Positions 17,360 through 25,803 of a stretch of 64,000 bases of DNA are shown one piece after another. Below the pieces are notes generated by a model, which made no database searches, was not told the DNA's origin, and saw only the letters and a program-made list of their open reading frames with translations. Source of the stretch: Maricaulis salignorans (GTDB lineage: Bacteria; Pseudomonadota; Alphaproteobacteria; Caulobacterales; Maricaulaceae). The translations under genes were made by a program, and so were the position numbers. How positions within the stretch are numbered: position 1 is the first letter of the stretch; each line of letters begins with the position of its first letter. Location: contig NZ_FNHG01000006.1 of the NCBI RefSeq assembly GCF_900103475.1, positions 62,001 through 126,000 on the forward strand, read 5' to 3'.

Positions 17360-18883
17360 ATGACTGATAGAAGCGACACCCCCCAAACGGGCCCCTGGCC
17401 CTTCCCAAACGACCATTTCGCCGGATGGGTGCCTTGCGCTACAGGGCACCTTTCATTTGGGCTCTTTGGGAGAGATAGCCAATTCTCCACCGCAAATGTT
17501 TCAGGCAACGGGGCTACACCTACCCGTCACGTGTTCATCGCGCAGCGTCGCGAATCGCATGACCTGATTATTCCTGCGTGGCTGCTGCGCCACGTGTTTA
17601 GATATCATCGTGTCGCTGCAGACTATTTTTTGATCGCGAACACGGAACGCGCACTCCATCCAATTCACACAGTTGAGGGCATTAAATCGTTTGATGATGA
17701 ACTCGGCTGTTTAACTGGAACAATTGCGATAATCATTGACCAAAATGCGAACGCATATTTGAACGGAAAACAAAGCCGTGCACTTCACAACAAAAGAAAC
17801 CGATTTTATAAAAGTATATGTCGAGAGGCCGAAGCTGCGCACCAAGAATACATTCATCACAGAGACCCGTTTGGTCCAAAATCAATATTTACTACATTTA
17901 AGACGCAGATAGATGGTCTAGCCGATGAGGGGTTGTCATTAGTACAGTTTAAATTCGCGGTGTACAGAACTGGCGAAATCCGAATTGAGCCTATCGAATC
18001 CTCGTTCCCCTTAGACGGCTATGAAGGAGATGAAGACGCCGGACGTTCTGACTACATTCGATCCATGGCTGAGCAGGCTTACTATTTTGCCAAAGACGCA
18101 GGGCATCGTCATTATCATCACTACCATAAACAAGATAATCTAATACCGATTACGCCCGCTAGTCGAAGTGATGATGAGTCTTGGCGGCGTGAGACAATGT
18201 GGTCCCTCGTTCGTGCGATCCTAAGTGCACGGCGGAAGCACAATATTGAACATTTTTCAAAGGCGTCCGGTATTTCTGCCTATGCAGCATCATTTCAAAC
18301 TCATCTCGGCGGGCATAAACGGTCGGAAAAGAGCTTTACAACATTTGTGAAGATCAATGTAACCACTGAATACGATTTGAGCTTCCTAAATGCATCTCTA
18401 GACTCACGTAGGGAAGAGCTTTCTTGGGCTAGGTCGAACGAATTACAAGTATTCTTCGCATCAGTCGGTGTTCTAATTTCGGTAGTTGGTCTGTGGCTAG
18501 CTGGCGCGCAATGGAAAGCAGCGGCAGATCCGTACTTTTACAGCTGGCCAATTTCTTTTGATACGGCAATCACATTCTTCGTACTATACCCAGAATATAT
18601 AGTTATCACATTTATAGCGCTATGGATGCTTTATCTGTCGAGAACCATCAGTGAAATCCCTTGGTTTTCAAACACAATTTCTACCGTAATGGAATTTATT
18701 GATAGTTTTTATTACTCAATAACTACGTATGCATACAATTTGCTAAATGATTTTGGGGAGCGCATGGTCTCTATCCTGCGGATTATGATGTTCGTTGGGG
18801 TGTTTATATACTCACTCCAGAAGTCTTTCTCGCTAAATGGTATGAATATATTCCATTACATCAGCGATTTGTTACCCTTCTAG
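17360..18883 (+). CDS. orphan membrane protein on an AT-rich island, unknown function
   Basis: A 507-residue protein I cannot assign to a family. Residues 1-360 look soluble, with no signal peptide and a histidine cluster (HRHYHHYHK) near residue 250. A C-terminal part follows with three hydrophobic segments at about 374-395, 410-433 and 475-495, ending in a hydrophobic tail. The base composition is foreign: 17881-17940 has 23 G+C of 60, against 43 of 60 at 15901-15960 in hslU. It lies between hslU and hslV, follows a small membrane protein gene and is followed by a long perfect inverted repeat. Recent transfer is likely. Confidence 0.85.
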   Translation: MTDRSDTPQTGPWPFPNDHFAGWVPCATGHLSFGLFGRDSQFSTANVSGNGATPTRHVFIAQRRESHDLIIPAWLLRHVFRYHRVAADYFLIANTERALHPIHTVEGIKSFDDELGCLTGTIAIIIDQNANAYLNGKQSRALHNKRNRFYKSICREAEAAHQEYIHHRDPFGPKSIFTTFKTQIDGLADEGLSLVQFKFAVYRTGEIRIEPIESSFPLDGYEGDEDAGRSDYIRSMAEQAYYFAKDAGHRHYHHYHKQDNLIPITPASRSDDESWRRETMWSLVRAILSARRKHNIEHFSKASGISAYAASFQTHLGGHKRSEKSFTTFVKINVTTEYDLSFLNASLDSRREELSWARSNELQVFFASVGVLISVVGLWLAGAQWKAAADPYFYSWPISFDTAITFFVLYPEYIVITFIALWMLYLSRTISEIPWFSNTISTVMEFIDSFYYSITTYAYNLLNDFGERMVSILRIMMFVGVFIYSLQKSFSLNGMNIFHYISDLLPF

Positions 18884-18957
18884 CAAATAGATAAACTGGG
18901 GACATACGCAATTTGTGTCACCCAGCGCTCCCTCAGAAATCCCTTGCCAGCCAGTGG

Positions 18958-19039
18958 GCCACCGGGGTTCAGCGCCGTCAAGGCCGCCCTTGGCGCCGCT
19001 TCGCGGGTCTACGCCTTGACGGCGCTGAACCCCGGTGGC
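18958..19039. repeat. perfect 27-bp inverted repeat, 28-base loop
   Basis: The left arm (18958-18984) begins GCCACCGGGGTTCAGCG and the right arm (19013-19039) is its exact reverse complement. There is no T-tract, so it is not a standard intrinsic terminator. It starts 75 bases after the stop of the orphan AT-rich gene, where composition returns to GC-rich. Confidence 0.93.
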
Positions 19040-19127
19040 GGGATCTCGGCATGGGTTTTGGGACGGGGTGTGACGCCCGGGCAATTGTCTGGTGTTCCCT
19101 CTTTGGAAATTCAGCTAGCCTGAACCC

Positions 19128-19619
19128 ATGAGTTGGGAAGAGATAGCTTTGCACGAATCGCCATGCGCTTGTGGCGCAGGCTTGGTCGAAACCTCGGTCG
19201 AAATGAACGACTGGGGTGGGAGTCGGAAATTTACGCGCATACACTGCGAGCCCTGCCGAAAAGCGCAGGAGGAAATTCAACGTCAACGAGACGCCAACAA
19301 CCGCCAGCGTGAGACATTGTTGGAGGAAGCGAAGGCCATCGCCCGTGAGCGCTACCTCGCAACCTGGCTTGGCCAGTTTGAGGGTCTGACCAAGAAAGAC
19401 ATATGGTGTCGCCTCACGAAGGGTGAGGGTTACCCGGTACTCCAAACGTTTTACAGGCACGTTCGAGATACAGGACTGCAACGATATCTAACCCGCTGGT
19501 TTGAGGATCATATCTTGATTGCGCTGGAACAGGTGAGCGTAACGGATGCAGAAGTGATTGGCTTGCTCCAACGCCGCGATGCCATTCCCCAATATCGAGA
19601 ACGCCATCCTTGGCAATAG
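19128..19619 (+). CDS. hypothetical protein with a possible zinc knuckle
   Basis: A 163-residue protein I do not recognise. The N-terminus carries two cysteine pairs, CACG near residue 13 and CEPC near residue 40, spaced like a small zinc ribbon. A long charged helix follows (KAQEEIQRQRDANNRQRETLLEEAK), which may be a coiled coil, and then a mostly helical domain (KKDIWCRLTKGEGYPVLQTF) that could be a helix-turn-helix. There is no membrane segment. It lies in the accessory stretch between hslU and hslV. ATG 19128 is the only early start. Confidence 0.6.
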   Translation: MSWEEIALHESPCACGAGLVETSVEMNDWGGSRKFTRIHCEPCRKAQEEIQRQRDANNRQRETLLEEAKAIARERYLATWLGQFEGLTKKDIWCRLTKGEGYPVLQTFYRHVRDTGLQRYLTRWFEDHILIALEQVSVTDAEVIGLLQRRDAIPQYRERHPWQ

Positions 19620-19653
19620 CGGTGAGTTCGCGCTTGCGCGGCTAGAAAACGGT

Positions 19654-19708
19654 TCCACCACCCCGATTCCCTCTAGTCTCCCCCTACGCCAGCGGAGCAC
19701 TAGGCATG
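19654..19708 (+). repeat. duplicated leader, upstream copy
   Basis: 55 bases that match 19814-19868 at 49 positions, and end, like the other copy, in an ATG (19706-19708). Here the ATG leads into a frame that is not protein-like, so this copy looks like a stranded duplicate of the leader and start of the following membrane gene. The repeat unit is 160 bases. Confidence 0.88.
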
Positions 19709-19813
19709 CGCTTTGGAGCACGGCGCCAGCGTCCGCCATTTCCTCACCACCGCACAAAATACCGTCACCCTGACAAGGGGGTGGAATTTTTGGGGGAAGA
19801 GGCTCCCGATTTG

Positions 19814-19868
19814 TCCACCACCCCGCTTCCCCCTAGTCTGCCCCCACGCCAGGGGAGCACCAGGCATG
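19814..19868 (+). repeat. duplicated leader, downstream copy with the used start codon
   Basis: The second copy of the 55-base repeat. Its terminal ATG at 19866 is the start of the membrane protein gene. It contains GGGGAGCA about 9 bases before the ATG, a plausible ribosome-binding site; the upstream copy has GCGGAGCA. Confidence 0.88.
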
Positions 19869-20420
19869 GACCGGTTTTCATTTGTGATGGTGTTGCTGTC
19901 GATCATTGTCGGGCTCGGCGTGACCGAATTGCTGACCAATGTGGCGCGGCAGATCCAAAATCGGGCGCGGTCGCGGTTTTACTGGTTGCACAGTTTGATG
20001 GTGGCGCTGGTCTTCATCGCCCTGCTGCAGCAATGGTGGGAGGCTTGGGACCAGCGGCTGGTCGAGACGTGGAGCTTTCCGATCCTGCTTTTGATGCTGG
20101 GCGGGCCGATCGGGCTTTACATCATCTCGCATCTTCTGTTTCCCGACGATGCGGAGGGGGTGGATTACGACCGGCATTATTTTGCCAATACGCGCCAGAC
20201 CTATCTGCTCGGCATCGCCACCGTGGTGTTCGCGACCATCTACCGGCCGCTGAGCTTTGGTCACGGGCTGGTCAACATGGATAATCTGTCCTCGGCCTTC
20301 ATCCTCGCCGCCTTCCTGGCGCTGGCGGTCTGGAAGACGCGAATGCTGCACCAGATCCTGGTGCCACTCCTGTTCGCGGCGCTGGTGCTCGATGTGCTGG
20401 TGTTTCACTTCGCGCTTTAG
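19866..20420 (+). CDS. multi-pass membrane protein, unknown
   Basis: A 184-residue hydrophobic protein with about five or six membrane segments, starting MDRFSFVMVLLSIIVGLGVTE. Proteins with this type of N-terminus are common uncharacterised inner-membrane proteins in Alphaproteobacteria; I know no function. GC-rich codon use is like the core genome. The start at 19866 sits at the end of a duplicated leader. Longer frames starting at 19706 or 19713 read through the duplicated non-coding leader and are not convincing. Confidence 0.75.
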   Translation: MDRFSFVMVLLSIIVGLGVTELLTNVARQIQNRARSRFYWLHSLMVALVFIALLQQWWEAWDQRLVETWSFPILLLMLGGPIGLYIISHLLFPDDAEGVDYDRHYFANTRQTYLLGIATVVFATIYRPLSFGHGLVNMDNLSSAFILAAFLALAVWKTRMLHQILVPLLFAALVLDVLVFHFAL

Positions 20421-20775
20421 GGCGCGCCCTCGCTGCGCTCAGCCCCCTCCGTCATCCTTCGCCGGGGCGAAGGATGACACCTCCCCCGCCTGGCGGGGGA
20501 GGACGACGCATTTTTCTGCCCCCGCTTTGCGGGGGAAGTGGCCGCGAAGCGGCCGAAGGGGGCCGCCGCGCGCGCGCCTTCGTTACTGCGCCAGGCTGGC
20601 CGTAATCCCGGCAAAGCCCGCCTCGTAAATCCCCGGCCGGCGCCTAGGCCGAGCATTGAGAAGATGAGACATATCAGTATCGGCGCACGCAGCGGCGCCC
20701 CCCCGGGTGTGAAATCAAACGTCGCGGCGGACGCTATCACTTCACTCGCGCCTGCGGGGAATAAACTCGAGAGGC
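20421..20775. other. 355-base gap with a string of GC-rich hairpins
   Basis: No credible ORF. The first half holds several perfect inverted repeats: GTCATCCTTCGCC/GGCGAAGGATGAC (20451-20463 and 20466-20478), CTCCCCCGCC/GGCGGGGGAG (20481-20490 and 20492-20501), CCCCCGC/GCGGGGG (20519 onward) and a GGCCGC/GCGGCC pair after that. The first could act as a terminator for the membrane gene although the T-run is not adjacent (five T occur at 20511-20515). The second half to 20775 shows nothing I can name. Confidence 0.75.
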
Positions 20776-21369
20776 TCAGTCCGTGTCCGCGACCACGGCG
20801 GCGCGGGCGAGCCGTTTGATCTCGCTGACATAATCGTCCTGCGTCCAGCCGCAATCGCTGACCAGATGCTCCCAGTTTCGCACCGAGAGCAGGGTCCAGA
20901 CCAGATCCGTGGCGCGGACGGGGTCGAGACCGGGGCGTAGCCGGCGGTCGCGGGCGATGGCCTGGATGGCGGCGTCGCAGCCATGGCGCATGGCGGCCAT
21001 GCGGTCAGCCCAGGCGGCGCGGGCGGCCTCATCGGTCGCGGCCATCGCCATCAGGGCGCTGCCGACGCCATGGATCACCGGAATATAATTCCCCCAGGCC
21101 TCGATATAGGCGTCCAGACGCGCCGGTCCGCCCGTGGTGGCGCGGCTTGTGGCGAGGCGTTCGTCAATGTCCGAGGCCTCATCGATGAAGCGCGTGGTGG
21201 CGATCAAAAGCTCGGTCCGGTTGGGGAAATGCAGATAGACGGCCTGGCGGCTGACCCCGGCCGCGCGGGCGATATCGCTCATCCGTGCCGGGGCGTCGGG
21301 GCCCTGTTCCAGCAGGGTCCAGCAGGCCTTGAGGATGCGGGTGCGGGTTTCTTCACCGGATTTGGACAT
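20776..21369 (-). CDS. TetR/AcrR family transcriptional repressor
   Basis: A 197-residue TetR-type regulator. The N-terminal DNA-binding domain is clear: EETRTRILKACWTLLEQG, then MSDIARAAGVSRQAVYLHFPNRTELL with the recognition helix at about residues 36-50. The C-terminal part is the variable ligand-binding domain. It is divergent from an NmrA-type gene, and two near-identical palindromes lie in the shared 106-base gap, so it very likely represses itself and that operon. The effector is unknown. Confidence 0.92.
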   Translation of the reverse strand: MSKSGEETRTRILKACWTLLEQGPDAPARMSDIARAAGVSRQAVYLHFPNRTELLIATTRFIDEASDIDERLATSRATTGGPARLDAYIEAWGNYIPVIHGVGSALMAMAATDEAARAAWADRMAAMRHGCDAAIQAIARDRRLRPGLDPVRATDLVWTLLSVRNWEHLVSDCGWTQDDYVSEIKRLARAAVVADTD

Positions 21370-21390
21370 GGGGCAGTTTTCCGATTCACG

Positions 21391-21407
21391 CTTGACACGG
21401 TGTCAAG
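21391..21407. promoter_or_regulatory. TetR-type operator 1, overlapping a -35 element
   Basis: CTTGACAC-G-GTGTCAAG is a perfect 8-1-8 palindrome. It contains TTGACA (21392-21397), which with CATATA (21414-21419, 16-base spacing) forms a good sigma-70 promoter for the rightward NmrA gene, so bound repressor would block it. Confidence 0.82.
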
Positions 21408-21432
21408 GTAACTCATATAGCGGCGATGTAAA

Positions 21433-21449
21433 CTTTACACGGTGTCAAG
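21433..21449. promoter_or_regulatory. TetR-type operator 2
   Basis: CTTTACAC-G-GTGTCAAG is the same palindrome with one mismatch. Its centre is 42 bases from that of operator 1, four helical turns, so two dimers would bind on one face of the DNA. Confidence 0.8.
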
Positions 21450-21475
21450 ACAGCACCCGAAACGAGGAAATCGCC

Positions 21476-22363
21476 ATGGTCAATTCAAAAGCTTCCATCC
21501 GCCCCGCCGCCAGCGACGCGTCGCAGGCCGCCAAGAAGCCCGGCCTCATCCTGGTCATTGGCGGCAGCGGCAAGACCGGCCGGCGCGTCGCTGAAGGCCT
21601 GATGCGCCTGGGCCATGCCGTGCGTATCGCCTCGCGCAGCGCTGCCGCCGCCTTCGACTGGGACAAGCCGGCCGGCTGGGCTGCTGTGCTCACAGGGGTC
21701 AGCGCCGTCTATCTCACCTTCGCGCCCGATCTGGCAATTCCCGGCGCCGGCGAGGCGATCACCGCCTTTGTCGCCGCAGCGAAATCGGCGGGTGTGCGCC
21801 ATATCGTGCTGCTCTCCGGGCGCGGCGAGGTCGAAGCCCAGGCCAGTGAACGCATCGTGCAGGATTCCGGTCTCGACTGGACCATCGTGCGCGCCAGCTG
21901 GTTCAACCAGAATTTCACCGAGGGCGAATTCCTCCCCATGGTGCAGGCGGGCGAGATCGCCCTGCCGGCCGGCGATGTGGTCGAACCCTTTGTCGATGCC
22001 AATGATATTGCCGATGTCGCCATCGCGGCGCTGACCGAGCCGGGCCATGCCGGCGAGCTCTACGAGGTTACCGGGCCGCGCCTGCTGAGCTTTGCCGATA
22101 TCGCCGCCGAAATCAGCCAGGTGACGGGCCGCAGCGTGCGCTTTGTCGATATCCCGCACGAGGTTTTCATTGACGGCCTGGTCGCCGCCGGCCTGAGCGA
22201 AACCATGGTCTGGCTGCTCGACTACCTTCTGGCCACCGTGCTCGACGGCCGCAATGCCCGTCTGGGCGATGGTGTCCAGCGCGCGCTGGGGCGGCCACCG
22301 GCCGACTTCATCGACTTCGCCCGCGATGCCGCCCGTTCCGGTGCCTGGTCAATGGCCGCCTGA
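21476..22363 (+). CDS. NmrA-type NAD(P)-binding Rossmann-fold protein
   Basis: A 295-residue atypical short-chain dehydrogenase/NmrA-like protein. The cofactor loop ILVIGGSGKTGRRVAEGL lies near residues 24-42, followed by the ASRSAA segment that suggests NADP binding. The later motifs VRHIVLLSGRG and WTIVRASWFNQNF match NmrA/NAD(P)H quinone reductase 2-like proteins, which are often redox sensors rather than enzymes. AGGAAA precedes the ATG. It is divergent from the TetR gene and is followed after 30 bases by a DUF1772 membrane protein, probably in one operon. Confidence 0.9.
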   Translation: MVNSKASIRPAASDASQAAKKPGLILVIGGSGKTGRRVAEGLMRLGHAVRIASRSAAAAFDWDKPAGWAAVLTGVSAVYLTFAPDLAIPGAGEAITAFVAAAKSAGVRHIVLLSGRGEVEAQASERIVQDSGLDWTIVRASWFNQNFTEGEFLPMVQAGEIALPAGDVVEPFVDANDIADVAIAALTEPGHAGELYEVTGPRLLSFADIAAEISQVTGRSVRFVDIPHEVFIDGLVAAGLSETMVWLLDYLLATVLDGRNARLGDGVQRALGRPPADFIDFARDAARSGAWSMAA

Positions 22364-22393
22364 GACCTGGCGCCCGAGTGAAAGGAAATCACC

Positions 22394-22882
22394 ATGTCGA
22401 CGACATTGATCGCCATCGCCTGCCTCCTGCTGGCGCTTGTCAGCGCCCTGGTCAGCGGTGTCCTGCTGGCCTTCTCCGATTTCATCATGCGCGGTCTGGC
22501 CCAGGCCAGACCGGCCGGCGGAATCGAGGCGATGCAGGGAATAAACCGCACCGTGCTGCGCTCGGCCTTCCTGCTCGCCTTCGTCCTGCTTCTGCCGGGC
22601 GTGTACGGGCTGGCCGCCTATGCGCTCTTCAATCTGGAAGGGCCGGGTCAGTCACTGATCTATCTCGGCGCGATGATCTATCTGGTCACTGTCTTCCTGG
22701 TCACCGGTTTCGGGAATGTGCCGATGAATAAACGCCTTGCCGGTCTGGATGCGCAGGATGACGCGGCACAGGCCTATTGGCAGCGCTATCTGACCCGCTG
22801 GACCGGGCTCAATCACTGGCGTGCCGCAGGGTCGCTGGCGACCTCGCTGTGTTTCGCGGCGGCAGCTTTCATGCTGGTGTGA
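22394..22882 (+). CDS. DUF1772 family membrane protein
   Basis: A 162-residue protein with four hydrophobic segments and the GFGNVPMNKRLAGL block that marks DUF1772 proteins, some of which are related to anthrone oxygenases. A good ribosome-binding site (AAAGGAAA) precedes ATG 22394. It is the second gene of the TetR-controlled unit and converges on hslV. Whether it is an enzyme working with the NmrA-type reductase is an inference from position only. Confidence 0.82.
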   Translation: MSTTLIAIACLLLALVSALVSGVLLAFSDFIMRGLAQARPAGGIEAMQGINRTVLRSAFLLAFVLLLPGVYGLAAYALFNLEGPGQSLIYLGAMIYLVTVFLVTGFGNVPMNKRLAGLDAQDDAAQAYWQRYLTRWTGLNHWRAAGSLATSLCFAAAAFMLV

Positions 22883-22904
22883 GGGGGCGCAAGGGCCCGG
22901 GGCG

Positions 22905-23468
22905 CTATTGCGCGGTCAGTATCTCGATGGTGAGATTGTCATTGGTGTAGATGCAGACCTCGGCCGCGATCGCCATCGCCTTGCGGGTGATGATTTCCGG
23001 GTCCGCTTCATAGTCGAGCAGGGCCCGTGCCGCCGAGCTGGCATAATTCCCGCCGGATCCCACAGCGACGACGCCATGCTCCGGTTCGAGGACATCGCCG
23101 GCACCGGTCAGCACGAAGGTGGCGCTGGTGTCGGCGACGATCAGCATGGCGTCGAGCTTGCGCAGATAGCGGTCGGTGCGCCAGTCCTTGGCCAGTTCGA
23201 CACAGGCGCGGGCGAGCTGGGAGGGATATTGCTCGAGCTTGGCCTCGAGGCGTTCGAACAGGGCGAAGGCGTCGGCGGTCGAGCCGGCGAATCCGGCGAC
23301 GACCTTGCCGTCGGCGAGCCGGCGGACCTTCTTGGCATTGCCCTTCATCACGGTCGGCCCGAAGGAGACCTGGCCGTCACCGGCGATCACGACGGTCTTG
23401 CCCTTGCGCACGGCGAGAATGGTGGTGCCGCGCCATTGCGTGGCGTCAGTGGATGAAGGTCTGGACAT
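22905..23468 (-). CDS. hslV: ATP-dependent protease peptidase subunit HslV
   Basis: HslV is the threonine peptidase of the HslUV protease, related to proteasome beta subunits. The 187-residue product has the mature N-terminus [21 protein letters not shown] following a short propeptide ([14 protein letters not shown]), so the catalytic residue is the first threonine of that stretch. GGAG lies 6 bases before ATG 23468. Its partner hslU is 6.5 kb downstream on the same strand, interrupted by genes of both strands, instead of adjacent as usual. Confidence 0.96.
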   Translation of the reverse strand: MSRPSSTDATQWRGTTILAVRKGKTVVIAGDGQVSFGPTVMKGNAKKVRRLADGKVVAGFAGSTADAFALFERLEAKLEQYPSQLARACVELAKDWRTDRYLRKLDAMLIVADTSATFVLTGAGDVLEPEHGVVAVGSGGNYASSAARALLDYEADPEIITRKAMAIAAEVCIYTNDNLTIEILTAQ

Positions 23469-23541
23469 CATGGTCTCCAAGCTGTGCAGAGACAGATGTG
23501 GCCGCAGCAGCCGCCGCGATCAAGTCCTCAGACCATTTGAG

Positions 23542-25635
23542 CTATTCGGCTACGGCGCGCTTGGCTGAACCGCCCTGGGTATATTCGACGAAATCATGGG
23601 CCGGCATCGGGCGGGCAAACAGGAAGCCCTGGGCCAGGGTGGCGCCTTCGGCCCGCAGCATTTCAAACTGTTCCTGGGTCTCGACGCCTTCAGCGACGGT
23701 TTCCAGTTTCAGGGCCTTGGCCATGGCGAGAATGGTCTCGACGACGATGCAGGCGTGCGGATCGGTGGTCATGTCGCGCACAAAGCTCTGGTCGATCTTG
23801 AAGACGTCAAACGGCATCCGCGTCAGATAGGAGAGCGAGGAATGGCCGGTGCCGAAATCATCGATGGCGAAATTGACGCCGCGGTCACGCAGGGGCTGAA
23901 CCTGGACGATGGCACGCTCAGGGTTTTCCATCGCGATCGACTCGGTCAGTTCCAGCTCGAGCAGGTGTGGCGGCAGATCTGCCAGTTCCAGCGCGTGCAG
24001 CACGGACTCCGCGAAACCCTCGCGCTCGAACTGCATCGCCGAGACATTGACGGCCACGGGAATCTCGATCCCCAGCGTGCGCCAGCGGGCGGCTTCAATA
24101 CAGGCGGCGCGCAGGACCCAGTCGCCGATTTCGCCGATCAGGCCGCATTCCTCGGCCGCCTCGATGAAGGCGCCAGGGGATAACAGGCCGGCCGTCGGGT
24201 GCTGCCAGCGCACCAGCGCCTCAGCCCCGGCAACGGCGCCGGTCTTCATGTCGATCTTGGGCTGGTAGAAGACCACCAGCTGGTCCTTGAGGACGGCGTC
24301 GCGCAGTTCATTTTCCAGCACCAGGCGCTCGAAGGCGGACTGGTTCATGGCCGATTCGAAGAAACGGGCCGAGGAACCGCCATCGCGCTTGGCATGGGCC
24401 ATGGCCAGGTCGGCATGGCGGATCAGGGATTCCGGGTCGGCGCCGTCCTGCGGGAAGACGGCGATGCCGATCGAGACACCCAGGAAGACCTGGTGACCGG
24501 AGATTTCAAACGGCAGACGGATAGCGTCGACCAGTTTATTGGCAATCCGGGCCGCGTCAGCGGGCTCGTCAATGGACGGCAGAAGCACGGTGAATTCATC
24601 GCCGCCGAGGCGAGCAACCAGGCTGGGTTCGCCGATGCGGCCGGCGGCAAGATCACAGCCGCGCGTCACTTCCGACAGGCGCCGGGCGACCATTTCGAGC
24701 ATGCGGTCGCCTTCGCCTATGCCCAGGCTGTCATTGACGCGCTTGAAACGGTCGAGATCGAGGAAGAGCACGGCACCGGTTTCGCCATCTTCCAGCGCCT
24801 TGCGCGAGACCCGCTCGGTCTCCTTGCGGAAGCGTTCGCGATTGGGCAGCTCGGTGACCAGATCGACATAGGCCAGCCGGTGGATGCGTTTGAGATTGCC
24901 GTCGAGGCGCGCAAACATGCGGTTGAAGGCATTGGCAAGCACTTCCAGCTCATCGCCGGTGCGCACATCAATGCGCATGTCGAGGGTCTTTGACGAGGCG
25001 AGCCGCGCAGCATCGGTCAGTGTCTGCACCGGTTTCAGCGCCCGGCCGACGATCAGCGCGGCCAGCGGCAGGAAAATGCCCAGCGCGAACAGGGCGATCA
25101 ATGTCTGGCGCCGGATGGCGGCATTGCGTGAGCGCACCAGTTCAGTGAGCTCCTGGCTGGCAAACACAACGCCCACCAGGCGGCGGGAAGCGGTGTAGAT
25201 CGGCACGGCGACTTCCAGCGTCGTTGAGCCGAGGGCCGCACGGCGATCACCGGCGCCCAGGGCCATGACGGCCAGATCGGACTGAACCAGACGTTCCGGT
25301 TCCAGGCCTTCGGCAAAGGCGCTGCCCAGGACTTCGCGGCGGTTATTGATCGCATAGACTTCGGACAGATTGAGCGCGGCCATCATCTCGGTGAGATAGA
25401 CCTGGATAAACTCGACATCATTGCCCGCGAAGGCGACGGCCATCCGGTCGGTCGAGGCTTGCAGCCTGGCGATCGAGCTTTCGGCCAGCAGATTGCGGGT
25501 TTCGCGCTGGGCCGCGATATTCTCCAGCGTCATCAGCATCAATGTGGTCGCAAAAATCAGCATGCCGGTGAGAAGTGTGAACTTCATCACCAGTGATCGC
25601 ATTACACGCGATATCGCCTTGCGGATGGGTGCCAT
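23542..25635 (-). CDS. membrane GGDEF-EAL cyclic-di-GMP turnover protein with HAMP domain
   Basis: A 697-residue protein. There is a membrane segment at about 13-35, a periplasmic sensor region of about 140 residues, a second membrane segment near 178-203, a HAMP linker, a GGDEF domain with intact RLGGDEF near residue 350, and an EAL domain with EALVRW, NVSAMQF, TESIAM, DDFGTG and AEGVET motifs. Both catalytic sites look intact. I see no RxxD inhibitory site before GGDEF. It should sense a periplasmic signal and make or break c-di-GMP; which activity dominates is unknown. Confidence 0.95.
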   Translation of the reverse strand: MAPIRKAISRVMRSLVMKFTLLTGMLIFATTLMLMTLENIAAQRETRNLLAESSIARLQASTDRMAVAFAGNDVEFIQVYLTEMMAALNLSEVYAINNRREVLGSAFAEGLEPERLVQSDLAVMALGAGDRRAALGSTTLEVAVPIYTASRRLVGVVFASQELTELVRSRNAAIRRQTLIALFALGIFLPLAALIVGRALKPVQTLTDAARLASSKTLDMRIDVRTGDELEVLANAFNRMFARLDGNLKRIHRLAYVDLVTELPNRERFRKETERVSRKALEDGETGAVLFLDLDRFKRVNDSLGIGEGDRMLEMVARRLSEVTRGCDLAAGRIGEPSLVARLGGDEFTVLLPSIDEPADAARIANKLVDAIRLPFEISGHQVFLGVSIGIAVFPQDGADPESLIRHADLAMAHAKRDGGSSARFFESAMNQSAFERLVLENELRDAVLKDQLVVFYQPKIDMKTGAVAGAEALVRWQHPTAGLLSPGAFIEAAEECGLIGEIGDWVLRAACIEAARWRTLGIEIPVAVNVSAMQFEREGFAESVLHALELADLPPHLLELELTESIAMENPERAIVQVQPLRDRGVNFAIDDFGTGHSSLSYLTRMPFDVFKIDQSFVRDMTTDPHACIVVETILAMAKALKLETVAEGVETQEQFEMLRAEGATLAQGFLFARPMPAHDFVEYTQGGSAKRAVAE

Positions 25636-25803
25636 GTCTGCCCCTGATCGCGATCTTTTCAGATCGCGCCTACACCATCAAAACCTCTGGCACGACACGA
25701 AGTCCGCCAGTTCTCAGGAAGCAGAATGGGGGCAACCACTTGAATTGTGGTTAAAATGCCGGACAATTTTCATTAAGAATTGAATCGAATTTACGACCAG
25801 CCC

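Noticed and set aside
19654-19868. CRISPR-like direct repeats
   Set aside because: Only two imperfect copies, with a start codon in each and a single 105-base gap; not an array.
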